A stretch of DNA of 64,000 nucleotides from Zingiber officinale (lineage: Eukaryota; Streptophyta; Magnoliopsida; Zingiberales; Zingiberaceae). Numbering within the stretch: position 1 is the stretch's first letter; each line of letters opens with the position of its first letter. Location of the stretch: positions 31,048,636 through 31,112,635 of the forward strand of contig NC_056002.1 of the NCBI RefSeq assembly GCF_018446385.1, written 5' to 3'. The notes below the pieces were generated by a model. It had not been told where the DNA came from and made no database searches. It worked only from the letters and a program-made list of their open reading frames with translations. This document shows positions 11,017 to 22,763 of the stretch, piece by piece. A program made the translations under genes and the position numbers.

Positions 11017-11800
11017 CTACTCCTGGTCGCTGATGTTTCGCCTTGACCCTCGACAGGTGAGGCGGATGCTAACATATCTGGCGATGTCTCGCTTCGCCCG
11101 GGCCACCAAAAGTGTTTCTTGGTCTTGATACATTTTGGTGGAACCTGGATGCATTGCATAGGGAGTCCTGTGAGCCTCATCTAAAATCCGTCTCCGTAGC
11201 TCCTCCTGATCTGGAACACAGAGTCTGTCACCAAAATACAACACCCCGCTATCGGACACTCTGAATTCTCTACTTTCTGATTCTGTTAGCCCTTGCTTGA
11301 TTTTCTGTATTTCAGTGTCCTGCTCCTGAGCTGACTGAATATCACCAAGCAAGGTAGACTCTAAGGTCATAGTAGAGAGCTGTTCCACTATAAGCTCGAG
11401 ACCGAAATCTATGATCTCCTTCTGTAGGGGCGGCGACATGGCTGTAAGAGATAATAAGGCAGCACTAGCTTTTCTGCTAAGTGCATCTGCTACCTTATTG
11501 GCTTTCCCTGGGTGGTAGAGGATGTCTATATCGTAGTCCTTGACCAGCTCAGCCATCTGCGCTGTCGCATGTTCAGATCTTTCTGAGTGAAGAAGTACTT
11601 CAGACTCTGATGATCTGTATACACTCTGCACTGAGCTCCATATAAGTAATGCCTCCAAATTTTTAGAGCGAACACTACTGCTGCAAGCTCAAGGTCATGA
11701 GTAGGGTAATTCTTCTCATAATCCTTGAGTTGTCTGGAGGCATAGGCGATCACCTTGCCGTTTTGCATCAGCACTGCTCCTAATCCCAATTTAGAGGCAT
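11017..11800 (-). pseudogene. Tekay RNase H and integrase zinc-binding region (broken)
   Basis: RNase H is read at 11526-11789 (A-Y-A-S-R-Q-L, then the T-H-D-L-E-L block and the Y-T-D-H-Q-S-L-K motif). After a frame change it continues at 11017-11658 through L-Y-H-P-G-K-A-N-x-V-A-D-A-L-S-R-K into the integrase N-terminal histidine motif (E-A-H and H-P-G-S-T-K-M-Y). The domain order RT, RNase H, integrase is that of Ty3/gypsy pol. A frameshift lies between the RNase H halves near 11560, and another between RT and RNase H near 11850-11950. Confidence 0.9.
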
Positions 11801-11934
11801 CACTGTAAATGTCGAAGCTGGTGTCGTCTGGCAGAATAGAGCACTGGTCAATCTCCTTTTAGCTCATTGAAGTTCTCACATCCTCCGCCACCTGGAATTT
11901 CCTGTTCTTTACGGTAAGAGCATCGGTGGGAGGC

Positions 11935-12952
11935 TACCTGGAGAAATCCTCTACAAACTTCTGTAATATCCTGCTAATCCCAGCACTCGCTGGCGTTCTT
12001 GGTTGCTTCCAGTTACTGCTTCTATCTTGCTGGGATCCACCATAATACCATCCTTTGAGATGATGTGACCCAGAAAGGACACCTGATCTAGCCAAAATTC
12101 ACATTTCGTGAACTTGGCGTAAAGCTGGTTCTGCTGAAGTGTCTGCAATACTAGTTTCAGGTGCTCTGCATGTTCTTCCTGAGTTCCTGAGTAGATAAGA
12201 ATGTCATCGATAAACACAATAACAAACTTATCTAAATACTCCCTGAATACTCTGTTCATGAGATCCATGAATGTAGCTGGAGCATTGGTCACGCCAAAGG
12301 GCATGACCACGAACTCGTAGTGTCCGTATCTGGTTCTGAATGCTGTCTTCGGTATATCCCCTTCTTTAACCTTTACCTGATGATAACCTGATCTGAGATC
12401 TACCTTAGAGAACACTGATGCCCCCTTCAGTTGATCGAATAGGTCATCTATTCTGGGAAGAGGATACCTGTTTTTGATTGTGACCTGGTTCAGTGATCTG
12501 TAGTCTATGCACAGTCGCATGCTTCCATCCTTCTTCTTCACGAACAACACAGGCGCTCCCCATGGTGAGTGACTCGGGCGTATGAAACCTTTGTCAAGAA
12601 GCTCCTGTAGTTGCTCCTGAAGTTCCTTCAGTTCTGCTGGAGCCATGCGGTACGGTGCCTTGGAAATTGGATTTGTGCCGGGGATGAGCTCTATCTCAAA
12701 TTCAATCTCCCTGTCTGGTGCTAAGCCTGGTAGCTCCTCAGGGAAGACTGCTGGGTAGTCGCAAACGACTCGAACCTCTGCTAGCTGTTGGTCCCTGTCC
12801 TGACTGGTGCTGACTACGTGTGCTAAGAATCCCGTGCATCCTGAATCCAGTAACTTCTGTGCCTTCATAGCTGAGAGAAACCTCTTGGCCTTTCTCCTTG
12901 GTTCCCCGACGAATTCGAACTGTGCTTCCGCTTCAGGTTGGAACGTGACTTT
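11935..12952 (-). pseudogene. Tekay reverse transcriptase (continues the gag-pol frame after one stop)
   Basis: Open from 12868 to 11951 and in the same frame as gag-protease, separated only by a TAG near 12953. Visible RT landmarks in order are: [16 protein letters not shown], then [19 protein letters not shown]-x-[14 protein letters not shown], the M-P-F-G-V-T-N-A-P block, and the catalytic F-I-D-D at about 12200. The reading frame fails at the W-x-x-P-x-x connection (about 11960-12000), where a few bases are lost. RT itself looks structurally complete. The parent polyprotein is not. Confidence 0.92.
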
Positions 12953-14520
12953 CTATTTACGGCACTCAATAGAGGCACCGTATTTGACCAAAAAGTCCAT
13001 TCCGAAGATAACGTCATAGTCGGTCATTTCTAGCACTATCAGATCGCAAAAGAGCTCCCTGTCTGCTATAATGACTCTGAGCCAGTGCGTGGACGCCATG
13101 ATCTCTCCTGAAGGTAGCGCCGTCAAAAACTGACCGCTGAGTATCTCTGGGGGTACCTCTAATTTTTCGGAGAACATCCTGGCTATATATGAATGGGTTG
13201 CCCCAGTATCAAATAGAACAGTAGCACTATACTGAAAAATGCTAATCTGACCTGTGACGACTGTCGAGGCATTTGCTACGTCCTCTCTGGTGAGTGAGTA
13301 GATCCTCGCATTCGCCATAGCTGGGGGGGCTTCTAATCTGCCCTGGCTGATATGTGGGCCTTCTAGAGCGGCCTGCATCTGATATAACTGAGCTGGCTGG
13401 CCTGCATACTGAATCTGCTGTGGCTGAGGAAGACCGGCCTTGTTCGGGCACTGCTTGGCCATGTGCCCTTCTTGTCCACATTCAAAGCATCCTCGTGCGC
13501 CCTTGCGACAAACCCCTGGGTGGAATTTCCCACAAGTAGCACACTTTGGATAACTGGGTCGCTTGCTAGATGGCCCTCCTCTTGGGTCACTCCCTGATTT
13601 GCGCTTGCTGTTGGAGTTCCCTTTCCAGTTGGAGCTGTGGCCCTGCTGTTTCTGAGTGTGAGAGCTTCCTTGGCCTTTGGACTCTGAGGAGACTTGCTTC
13701 TGTTGCTTCATGTTGTTCTGGTAATGCTCTGTGGTCAAGGCACTGCTCACTAGCTCCTCCGTGGTCTGTGGCCTATGAATGCCACCTGCCACGTTCACTG
13801 CGATCTCGGGCCTCAGCATCTTGAGCATCAACCGGACTCGTTCCTTCTCGGTGCTGACTAACTCTGGACATAGACGAGCCAACCTGTTGAATTTCTTCAC
13901 GGCTTCCTCCACCGAAAGGTTGCCCTGACGAAACTCCGTGAACTCGTCGTAGTGGCGGTTTGTAACCCGCATGTGAAAGAACTCCTCGAAGAATTCCCTC
14001 TCGAAGTCCCCCCATGACATCTGATTCACGGGGCGCTTCGTTCTGATCCTTTCCCACCACATGCGTGCATCTCCTGTCAAGCAGAAGGAGGCACACTTCA
14101 CCTTCTCGTGTTCTGGCCAGTCCAGAAGCTCTCCCGTGTTTTGAACCAGGCTTGAGCATCCCATGGTTCACTAGTGCCTGAGAAGTTCTCTGGCTTGACT
14201 CGCTGCCACTGGATTAGATAGGCTTCCTTCCTTGGCTCAGCTGCTGGGGCTGCTGGTGCTGGTACTGGTGCTGGGGTTGGCGCTGTAGGCTGAGCAGGTG
14301 GAACCTCTAAGACTTCTGGAGTCGTCAGATTCGGTTCCGGGGTGACTGTGGGGGTACTCTGCTGGTTAGCCTTTAAGGTGGCTATTTCCTGTTGCTGTTC
14401 AGCTAGCTGCTGCTGTAACTGAGCCACTAATGCTGTAAGATCTGGAGGAGGCACTGAACTGCCTGCCTCTTGCTGGGGCTCAGTAGCTAGTGCCCTTCTA
14501 GCTGGGCGTCCTCGTGCCAT
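12953..14520 (-). pseudogene. Tekay gag and aspartic protease (one frameshift, terminal TAG)
   Basis: I choose the start at 14520 (M-A-R-G-R-P) because it follows the PBS and opens a gag-like N-terminus with a glutamine-rich coiled coil (A-Q-L-Q-Q-Q-L-A-E-Q-Q) and a Pro/Ala-rich linker. A one-base shift near 14110-14140 moves the frame to 14164-12953, which holds the gag core (W-W-E and F-x-x-E-F-F), a lysine-rich stretch, and the nucleocapsid knuckle C-F-E-C-x4-H-x4-C near 13465-13500. The protease follows with the active site L-F-D-T-G-A-T-H-S-Y near 13180-13215. The frame ends at a TAG, after which pol continues in phase. Capsid and protease would otherwise be near full length. Confidence 0.92.
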
Positions 14521-14730
14521 TTCTAATGACATAGAGAACATATGTATAACTAATACTATCACAGTTATATAATTTCTGACATCCTGTTTAAACTATCATG
14601 TACTAACCGGCAATAAGCATATAACATGAACTGTAACTATAAACAAGAACAATTAAGAGAGTAGAGGTATTCTTACTTGGAAGCTGCAGGTACAATGCTG
14701 ATGTGTGTGTAGGAAGTATGGAACACTGCT

Positions 14731-14742
14731 CTGATACCACTC
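14731..14742 (-). other. Tekay element primer-binding site
   Basis: The minus strand reads GAGTGGTATCAGAGC just inside the 5' LTR. TGGTATCAGAGC is the standard match to the 3' end of initiator tRNA-Met. Confidence 0.92.
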
Positions 14743-14914
14743 TGTAACGACCCGCCTTCTACTACTAGGCTATAAGGCGAATCGCTACAGTTGTACTGTG
14801 CTAAACTATACTGTGCGGAAAGCTGGGCTAATTAAAATTTTTGCTAACTAATTGATTCTTATAAACTAATCGCCTTACAGACCGATCTACTGATACTGGT
14901 ACGGTCACAAGACC

Positions 14915-15320
14915 CTGGATCGGTCTGCTGTCCGATCCTGAAGCTTCATTGCTTCTGTTCCTGGCTGGATCGGTCTACAGACCGATCCAGGAGTGCCCTG
15001 ATCGGTCGGTAGACCGATCAGTGGCTTTCGGTGCTACTGTTCGCACCTGGATCGGTCGGCTGACCGATCCTTAAACCTGCAGAATCTGGGTTCGCTACTG
15101 TCCCGTGCTGGATCGGTCGGCAGACCGATCCAGGTATAGCTGGATCGGTCGGCTGACCGATCCAGGCACTCGCAGCGCCCTTGGAGCTACTGTATCGTGC
15201 TGGATCGGTCGCCTGACCGATCCAGGAGGATACAGTATGCTACTGTATCTCACTGGATCGGTCGGCTGACCGATCCAGTGGCACAGTTCAGCCTCTGATC
15301 GGTCTGTAGACCGATCAGAG
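14915..15320. repeat. Array of nine palindromes in the 5' LTR
   Basis: Same GGATCGGTC-(4)-GACCGATCC family at 14915, 14965, 14998, 15047, 15108, 15140, 15200, 15253 and 15293. The unit at 14998 (CTGATCGGTC arms) is missing from the other LTR, and one repeat pair of the left array is missing here. Confidence 0.95.
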
Positions 15321-16978
15321 TTCTGATTTCAAGTCTGGACTCTGATCCCCAGCACTGTTTCGTGCCAAACCCATACACTGCAAACATTTAAGCATAATAC
15401 ACATCCTACTAACATGTGACTAACATTCTAACAACCTAAACTAGTAATCTAACTTAACATGGGGCATAGTTTAGGAATTCATGGCAACCCACAACTACAA
15501 GTGCATAGAACATGAAAGTCACAACCAATGGGTAAAATGCTAAAGTAAATGCTAATGAGTCAAATGCTCAATTCGCTATGTCCCCTAAGACCTTTTATTC
15601 CAGTTCCTGCCACACACACCACCTTCGCATTGACCCCCCAGCCTCCACTGCTAGTCCATTTTCCTTTTACCTGTATCTGCAGTATAAGGAAAATAGTATC
15701 TGTAAGCCAACGAGCTTAGTAAGAAACCATCTACCTCACAAAAACATGCAACGATGCAATCATGGATTTAAATCATGCTATTTGAAAACATGCACTGAAA
15801 AGCTAAACCATGGCATACTGAAATCTAATGGCATAACATATAAGCATGGCATATACACTGGAATCATGGCATAGCAAGTAATAACACTAAGCTAATCATA
15901 AGTTAAGCTAACTGGAACTAAAGCTGTAACTGAAACAAACTCCACTAGCATATCTGATTTTGAGTTTGAAACTAATACATAATAAGTGAAAATAATAAAC
16001 ATGCTGTAGGGCCCGGCAACCGTACTTTGCTGTGCGCGCATCCCTAACTAGACCCGGGTTTGCAAGTCCCGAATTTAGTAGGGTTAACTAGGTTATCTAA
16101 ACCTAGGGACGACTGTGGGAGCCCAACCCAATGGATATCTAATCCAGTACAGTGCCAACTGAAAGTAAAATACTGAATAGCTAATCTGTTTTGCTGAAAC
16201 TAGGTTATCTGAACCTAGGACTAGGTTATCTGAACCTAGAGGCGACTATGGGAGCCCACCCATTGGATATCTAATCCATATAAGCTGAAATAACTATTTT
16301 ACTGGTTTAAATGCTTCTAATGCATTTATCTAAGCTGTTAAAATGCCTAAGTTGCATTTTAGCTGATCTAATCATTTTATCGAACACTTGGTGTGCCTAA
16401 ACCCTCCTCTCCATTAGGGAATCGCTTCTAGGCACCCAACAGCGTCTATGATCCCCAACTGAAGGAGAATAGACGTATTCGGCCCATCTAAAAGCGCTAA
16501 ACTAATCCCTAATTGGCGAAGAGAGCTAAATACACCCTAGGTATCGATAAAAATCTGCATACATCCTAACTAGAGCATAAAAACTCAAGCGGAAACTATT
16601 ATACTGCAGGTGAGGGGTTTCTTACCTCTTGATCGTAATTTCTTACGATTCTATCCGCTAGGTTTTCCGGAAAACTGATCCTCTCGACGATCCGTTCACG
16701 TCTTCGCGTTCCTTTCGCTGAGATGAACCTTTTTCGTGTTGGAGTCCTCGCCGGAAAGTGATCCGAGAGCCCTTGTGGCTTGGGCGCCGAGAGAGGAGGA
16801 GGAAGAGGGGTGTTCGGCGTTGAGGGTTTGGAGAGGATCGGCGTGAGGTTTTTGTGAGGGGGAATTGCCGAACCAACTTAAAATAAACCAAACCCCAACT
16901 TAAGTTCTTATTTATATTAAGTGGGTAACTAGGCCCAACTCTAATATAAATTAAATTGTTCCCCTTTCCTTTCAGCAC

Positions 16979-17053
16979 GGCCCTGCTGGGTTCACTGGTT
17001 ACTAGCATTATCCCTCAACCCATAGGTCTCGGGTTCGATTCCCGCCTAGGCCA
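16979..17053 (+). other. 75-nt tRNA-like segment inside the LTR (right copy)
   Basis: Same as 9728-9802 with one visible difference near its start (CTGCTGGG for CTGTTGGG). B box GGTTCGATTCC at 17032-17042. Confidence 0.5.
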
Positions 17054-17176
17054 TTTTCGTTTCCTAATTGTTTTTGCTACTTCCGCTACTCGGAAAATTC
17101 CGGAAAAATATCTAAAAATTCCAGAAAAATCATACTATATTTCTAAAACAGTTTTGAGAATTTTTCGGGCGTTACA

Positions 17177-17840
17177 CAACATCGCCTCAGTAATTTTCAC
17201 CTACTATTATCACGACTTTGCCAAATTTATATCTAATTTATGTTTGGCTTGGTAGTCTCTTTTTACAAAAACTATCCATTATTCTAAGTATGTATCATAG
17301 ATTTGAGGATCATCACATTTCCCAATATTTAATAAAACTGAATTTTTGCTAAAGTAGGTTATTTCAGGTGGTCTTCTTTTACCTATAATTCTAAATAATG
17401 GATTGTTATTTGTCTAAGGGAGAATTTTAGTTCTTGGAGGATTAATTTCTCTGTAATCCATAGTTCTCACGGAACTTTCAGTATAACGTACATGTAATGG
17501 TTGAGGTCTAGAGGGATTTGTGCTACTAAATTCTGCAGGATTCATTAAATTTACATGAGATAAGTAATTCTTCTTTTTAGCAATGATATTATGAGTTTCA
17601 TCAAAGTACAACATCCAATCGGGTTCTAATTTATGATGTGCTATGTCAAAAGTTTCTAATTCAGCTAATTCTGTACTAGTGATAGATATGGCTATTTCAG
17701 TTGGTATATAGACATATTCTTCTAAATCATCATAAAAATTATCATGATGTAGTTGATGATTGCGATTGTCAGAGTGGGGTGGAGGGACATATTCAATATT
17801 CATGAGATTCATATTACCCTCATCATTTTCTTCTTCTTAT
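17177..17840 (-). pseudogene. Endogenous pararetrovirus: movement/coat linker and coat N-terminus (copy 1)
   Basis: Other side of the Tekay insertion. The 132-aa stretch 17414-17812 is rich in Pro, His and acidic residues and fits the variable linker between movement and coat protein in the badnavirus-type polyprotein. The part from 17400 to 17182 begins the coat domain and continues across the insertion at 7453. It has at least two stops. Absent from block copy 2. Confidence 0.65.
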
Positions 17841-18724
17841 GAAGTAGAAGCTTTGTAATTGTGAAATCTTACTATATAACTATCATGTCTATCTTTATAA
17901 AAAATAGATTTCATTGGTTGTAAAGTTTATGATTTAGTACTTAATTCTAGGTTTAGGGTCCAGTTTAGTCCGACAAGTAAATTAGACGAAAAGTCTTTAG
18001 GTTTAAGGAAATAAATTCCTTTTGTTGTAAGAGTTTCAATAATATTATTTATTTGAACTTTAAAGTTGTTATTCATATTTGTCATTATTTTTCCTAAAAA
18101 AATTATAGCTATTTATATATTATGTCTTTGGAAATCTCCATATCCTCTTGCTTAAACTGAAATCTTAATATGTTTTATAAAATTTGGTTGTCATATTAAA
18201 GTTTGGACAGAAATAAGTGATTCTCAAATTACTATTCATATCAAATTCTATAAGTCCAATAATTATTTTATCATTCTCTGAAAACCTAGAGTTATAGAGA
18301 ACTAAAAATATTTTAGCTTCTATATTTTTTTTCTAGTAAATCCTCTAAAACCAAATACAATTAATCTTAAATGGATATAATTATGTTTGCATTGTAAGAT
18401 TGTTATTGCGGACTCTTCGGTCATAAATGTAAAACGTTGTTCTCCTCTATCTGGTAAATGAAGTGGTTGTATTCTGTAATGTTTATAAAGTGCCGTGGAA
18501 AAGGATAACAATCCTTGATTGTATATCCTTCTTGGATTAAGAGTGTTCAATTGTTCATTAGAAAAGGTATCTAAATTTTGTTCAGTATTAATAAGTTCTT
18601 CTAATTGGTAGGTAACGATATTGCTTTGTCTTCTAGGTAGAATAGCTAAAGTTCGGTCTGGTTGTCTTAGTGTTTGTGAAGGTCCTATAAAAGACTCCGT
18701 TTGTGTTCTAGTGTGCGGATTCAT
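17841..18724 (-). pseudogene. Endogenous pararetrovirus: movement-protein region (copy 1)
   Basis: Starts at 18724 just before the end of the preceding small ORF, the overlap style of badnavirus ORF2/ORF3. It reads open to 18320 (134 aa) and then continues in another frame. The conserved movement-protein pattern is visible near 18180-18380: an H-x-R-L/I block, a short basic stretch, then G-x-I-E-F-D-x-x and a Y-x-x-P-x-x-x-M-T block. Such proteins enlarge plasmodesmata for cell-to-cell spread. This copy is broken by a frameshift near 18320 and by later stops. Confidence 0.7.
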
Positions 18725-18947
18725 TGGTGATCTTTTTGGTTTGTTCGTTTGTATAAGTAATAAATTTATAAGTACTAGATAATTGTCTTGAGACTATTTT
18801 ACCTAGAGAAAGTTTACTAACGTCTTTATTTAAATTTATTAAAGCTTCTTTGGGATCCATGGCTTGAGTATTTTTGTGAAGATGACTGTTTATGATTATA
18901 AGTTGGTCTTCTAAAACCATAAGACAGTAGTGTAAAGATGTAAGCAA
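18708..18947 (-). pseudogene. Endogenous pararetrovirus: small ORF before the polyprotein (copy 1)
   Basis: 79-aa open frame ending inside the start of the movement-protein frame. It matches the position of badnavirus ORF2, a virion-associated/nucleic-acid-binding small protein, but I see no diagnostic motif. Traces of the same DNA recur at 34490-34545 (block copy 2) and at 40275-40340. Confidence 0.45.
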
Positions 18948-20124
18948 GAGTAATATAGTATTATTTTGTGCGATTCGCGTTCTACTTTAATCGCGCTATA
19001 GGGAACTTCTTTTTTTATGTCAACGATTTAAATTAGCTTTCTTTTACCGTTCTAATTTGTTGGGGTTTTCCTGTCTTGCAATGTAATTTAATGTAATTGA
19101 TATTTTCTATAGTACTGAATCCTTGGACTGACTAATATGCTTTATCTAGGGGTTCTGGCCCAATTGAAAGAGACTGAGACTGTATTCAGTAGATTGTTGA
19201 TTTGTTGATAACCTTATCAATATGTCCGATTGTGCAATGGATATAATAACACGAAAGGAAACTATGCAGGTTCTCAATATTTCCAGTTTCTATGTGAATA
19301 GGTTCTCATGGGCAAGTTGTGTTGGCTTGAGATGAAAAACATTTTACTGTGCAATGCAAAACTTTATCCGTAAAAAATCTAAATGCTTTTTAAAAAGGGA
19401 AGGAAGGAATATGAATTTGTTTTAAAATGAAGATTGTGTTTTTGTAGTGGTATAGTCAAATTGTTTTAGGACTTAACATGTAAAGAGGGATATTGATGTT
19501 TGATCTGAAGAAAACACAGGTCCTCGAGTATTTCTGTTATTATTTTTGGGAGTTTGTTTGTGAAATAAAATGGTCACTAATTAAGAGTTAGTTGAAAAGG
19601 TTCGTGTCACAGGAGAGAGAACAACCTTATATACGAATCGAGTTATTTGGTACCTAAAAGAAAAATCTAGCCAACAAAATATCAATCATGATAAAATACA
19701 CCAACCATTTGGTACCCAAATTTTCTTCTCACTATGAATACTGCTTTGGAATCGTATTATGTTCAAGTGGGGCAAGTCCAACAACTAGATCCAACCATAA
19801 TCCAGAATTAAACTGTTCAATGGTTTTGATAGATCAACTTTTAATCTTAACCGTCTAAGACAATTATGATTCATGATTTGATTTATGATTCATCACAATT
19901 CAAGATTATTATTTATATTTTGTTTTTTAAAATATTTAAAATTTTAATTTTAATTCTTAGTAAAATTTTGAATAGATAAAAATAGAACAATTAAATAAGA
20001 CATAAGGAATGTGTTGAATTAAAGTTGGATTGAGTTTAAATTAAATACATTAAATAGTTTCAAAAGTAAGGAACACATGAATTTAAATTAGGATCATTTT
20101 GAATTTGAATTAATTAAGATAAGA
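18948..20124 (-). other. EPRV leader/promoter-side and flanking sequence, no gene (copy 1)
   Basis: AT-rich noncoding DNA upstream of the EPRV ORFs on the minus strand, aligned over its length with 34545-35725. I searched by eye for an initiator-tRNA-Met primer site (TGGTATCAGAGC) and found none. Where viral leader ends and host DNA begins cannot be seen. Confidence 0.5.
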
Positions 20125-20415
20125 GCATCCACACAGAGCTCCCACTATGACATGGCTCCACCGAAGGAGCTCCCTCCCATAGTAGGAGGGAGCTCCTTCG
20201 TTAATTATGAGAAAGTGGCTCTGTGTTCATGGAGTCGCTTCTTCGTTGTTTTTTTTTTAATTTTTATTAAATGTTTTTTTATTTAAAAAATAAAAATGTT
20301 AAAATATTAAAATATTGACCTGGCGCGGATATGGTAACGAAGGACCATGGAAAAGTTCTAAATACCCTAATAATCCAGTTTTAAAATCTATTCATTCAAA
20401 ATAAAATATAAATTT
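20125..20415. mobile_element. PIF/Harbinger remnant with large internal deletion (copy 1)
   Basis: Starts with GAGCATCCACACAGAGCTCCC, a typical Harbinger/MITE-style end, contains the 16-bp hairpin at 20162-20200, then jumps to GGCGCGGATATGG...AAAATAAAATATAAATTTTTT. In block copy 2 these two halves are 2.7 kb apart with a transposase between them (35726-38735), so copy 1 is an internal deletion derivative. Confidence 0.65.
20162..20200. repeat. 16-bp perfect hairpin (copy 1)
   Basis: CGAAGGAGCTCCCTCC, seven-base loop, and its exact complement. The same hairpin is at 35762-35800. Confidence 0.9.
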
Positions 20416-22745
20416 TTTTAAATAAAATTTTCTTTTCTCTTATCTCTTTTCCTTCCCACGCTCTTCTCTCTTTCTTCTTCCCCCATCTCTTCTTCTCCTT
20501 TTTTCTCAACGGCAGCCTCTCTTCTTCTCTCATTTCCCTTTTGTTTTTGAAGCCAACCACGGCCACCTTTTCCTTTCCTTGTTGTCCTTGCATCTCAGCA
20601 ACAGTCGCTGGAGCGCCGCCGGAGAAAGCCGAGGCCACCAACGAACAGTTCTCCTTCCTTGCTTTCACGATTTTTCCAACATTCAAAATATATAACAGGT
20701 CAACGGGTAACGGCTAGCCGGCCTATTGATCCAATTACGGATATAACCCGGTTTGGATCCTGCCGGTAATCGGGTCTATCCACAAGTAGGCAACAAGTTT
20801 CATTATCAGAAACTGAATGAAGAAACTTATTGTATGTAATATTATACAATATGTAATACTTTCCTAGAGTGATATGATCTAGATATGTGTTAGATATTTA
20901 GTCTAATTTACTGCAAATAAAACTAGCACTATGGTTTTCTTTTGTTTCTCTACTGCATTTTGTTAATAAAGGGGGAAAATGTTTCTTAACGCGAGTCCAA
21001 ACTCTTTCATTAAGTTTATCATCATCGATTAAAATCTAAATGACTAGAATTGTCAAAAAAAAAGAAAAAAGAAAAAAAGAAATGTCATCCATCAAATTTC
21101 ATTTGATATTGTGTCATGACTAGATAGATATTCAGTATCTTCTAATTAATGTTCTGATTCAAAGTTAATGGTATTGCCGAACTGCAAAAACACCTTGGTC
21201 TTGCTGTCAGAGATAAAGCTATGTGAAACAAACTGCAATTGAATTTGAAGGTTAACAATTTTATTGAGTGGTTCATTTTAAGGATAAAAGGAAAACTTTC
21301 TATGAAGGTGCTTGCCAGTCATGTGAGTTTGGGAAGACATGATTTTTTATGCTTGAATTTCTTTTAAATAGAAACAGTCTCATTTTACTCCGTACTCTGG
21401 TTTATATAATTTTAAGTTCATTTCTTGCCCCTTAAAAATGCCATGTATTTTGTTCATTTAACTATTTAGGATGAAGAAAAAAGTGACCAATAAACTCATT
21501 TACTTTTGTTGAATATTGCTTGATGCATTGAAGAAAGACTAGTTGACTTTGAAACAAATTGGGTTAAGGAGATTCCTAGACTTAAGTATGATCCTGTGAG
21601 CACTTTCAGTAAAGTACATGCGTTTAAAGTTGCATCTATGTGGAACCAAAACATGTTTATGACGGATTAATGGAAGGAAAAGATTTGGAACAAATTGAAA
21701 GAGATACAAAATTGTTTGAGCCTAGGAGGTAAATTAGAAGCTCAACTATTGCACCTTAGATGAACTAAAAAAAGAGTGAGCCAAAGGACCAAGGCAGACT
21801 TGAATACAAAGGTTCTTAGTAAAAGGGTCAACTTACCCTTGCTATTGAAGGCCAAATCCAACTTCTTCTGCAGCTTCTCAAACATCACCTGACCCCCACA
21901 CATAAAATTTGGCAAGCACCACATCCAATATCGTCACCAATATCTTCCACCTCATTGTCGCTTGTGGCTGAAAATTTCTTGTCGCCCTCAACTCCCTCTT
22001 AAAAGCTTGACCCTCTACAACTCAATGATCTAAGAATCAAGCTTTCTCTTCTCCAATTTGAGGGTTTCTCCCATGATTTGCAGTTTGTTGATTGGACAAC
22101 ATTGGCAAGGGTAGAGGCCTTATCCATCTTTGCAGTATGTTTGAGAACGATTAATGGAAGGAAAAGCAAACAATTGAAATTAATTGAACGAAATGCAAAA
22201 CAATTCGAGCTAAATTAGAACCTCAAATGAAGTTAAATACAGAGAAAGGCAACTTAAGCCTAAGGGTCGTATAAGGTAGACCCAAATAGAAAGGTCCTGA
22301 GTTCTTACCAAGATGAAGAAGAGAAATGTAAAATAAACTTCTCCTTCAGGGTGAAGTGGGCAGAATAGACAATGCTTACTCAAAAAAAAAATGCCAGAGG
22401 TAAATAAAACATTGGAAGTAAAATAAAAGATATTGAAGTTAAGCTATTTAAGCTCAAGATCACTTTTTCGCTTTGCCCTTTTCAATGTCCCTGATTTTCA
22501 AAAATTTCTCTTAGGGTGGGAGCAATGTCTTTGCTATCATTGAACTAAATAATACCACCAACCTTCTCATCTTCTGTCATCTTTGCTATCCTTTATGTTA
22601 ATTTGCCCTAGATCACACCACAAATTCCAATTTCATTAGTCGTTGTCGGACTATCTATAGTGTACTAATGCTTGAAGCTTTAATTTTTTTTAGTTTCATT
22701 TCTTAAAGTTTTTGTGATTGTAATTAAGCCTCTTTATGCATAATC
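20416..22745. other. Intergenic stretch, no recognisable gene
   Basis: Low-complexity and AT-rich DNA. The 96-aa minus frame at 20396-20686 is Lys/Glu-rich from a T/C-rich tract and looks non-coding. Two diverged copies of a ~100-bp motif beginning GATTAATGGAAGGAAAAG lie at about 21664 and 22150, so there may be an old duplicated repeat. I recognise no family. Confidence 0.5.
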
Positions 22746-22763
22746 ATAATACATGGTTCAGGG

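Larger units (their letters stand above)
7459..17176 (-). mobile_element. Tekay-type Ty3/gypsy chromovirus, complete but decayed (9.7 kb)
   Basis: Full LTR-retrotransposon in minus orientation inserted in the EPRV coat-protein region. The ends TGTAACG...CGTTACA are flanked by the 5-bp duplication CAACA (7454-7458 and 17177-17181). The order on the minus strand is 5' LTR, PBS, gag, protease, RT, RNase H, integrase, chromodomain, polypurine tract, 3' LTR. A chromodomain after the integrase and an initiator-tRNA-Met PBS fit the Tekay/Del clade. Coding frames carry a nonsense codon and several frameshifts, so it is not autonomous now. The LTRs differ mainly by gain or loss of palindrome units, so the insertion is fairly recent relative to the EPRV. 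Confidence 0.95.
14743..17176 (-). repeat. Tekay element 5' LTR (2434 bp)
   Basis: Right-hand LTR, identical in layout to 7459-9925: palindrome array, TATAAATA at 16909-16916, and the tRNA-like relic. A duplicated AGGTTATCTGAACCTAG motif sits around 16200-16245. Confidence 0.95.

Noticed and set aside
18948..20124. Primer-binding site for the EPRV
   Set aside because: I looked for TGGTATCAGAGC on the minus strand and found no convincing match.
20396..20686. 96-aa Lys/Glu-rich minus-strand frame
   Set aside because: Arises from a T/C-rich low-complexity tract, with no recognisable family.
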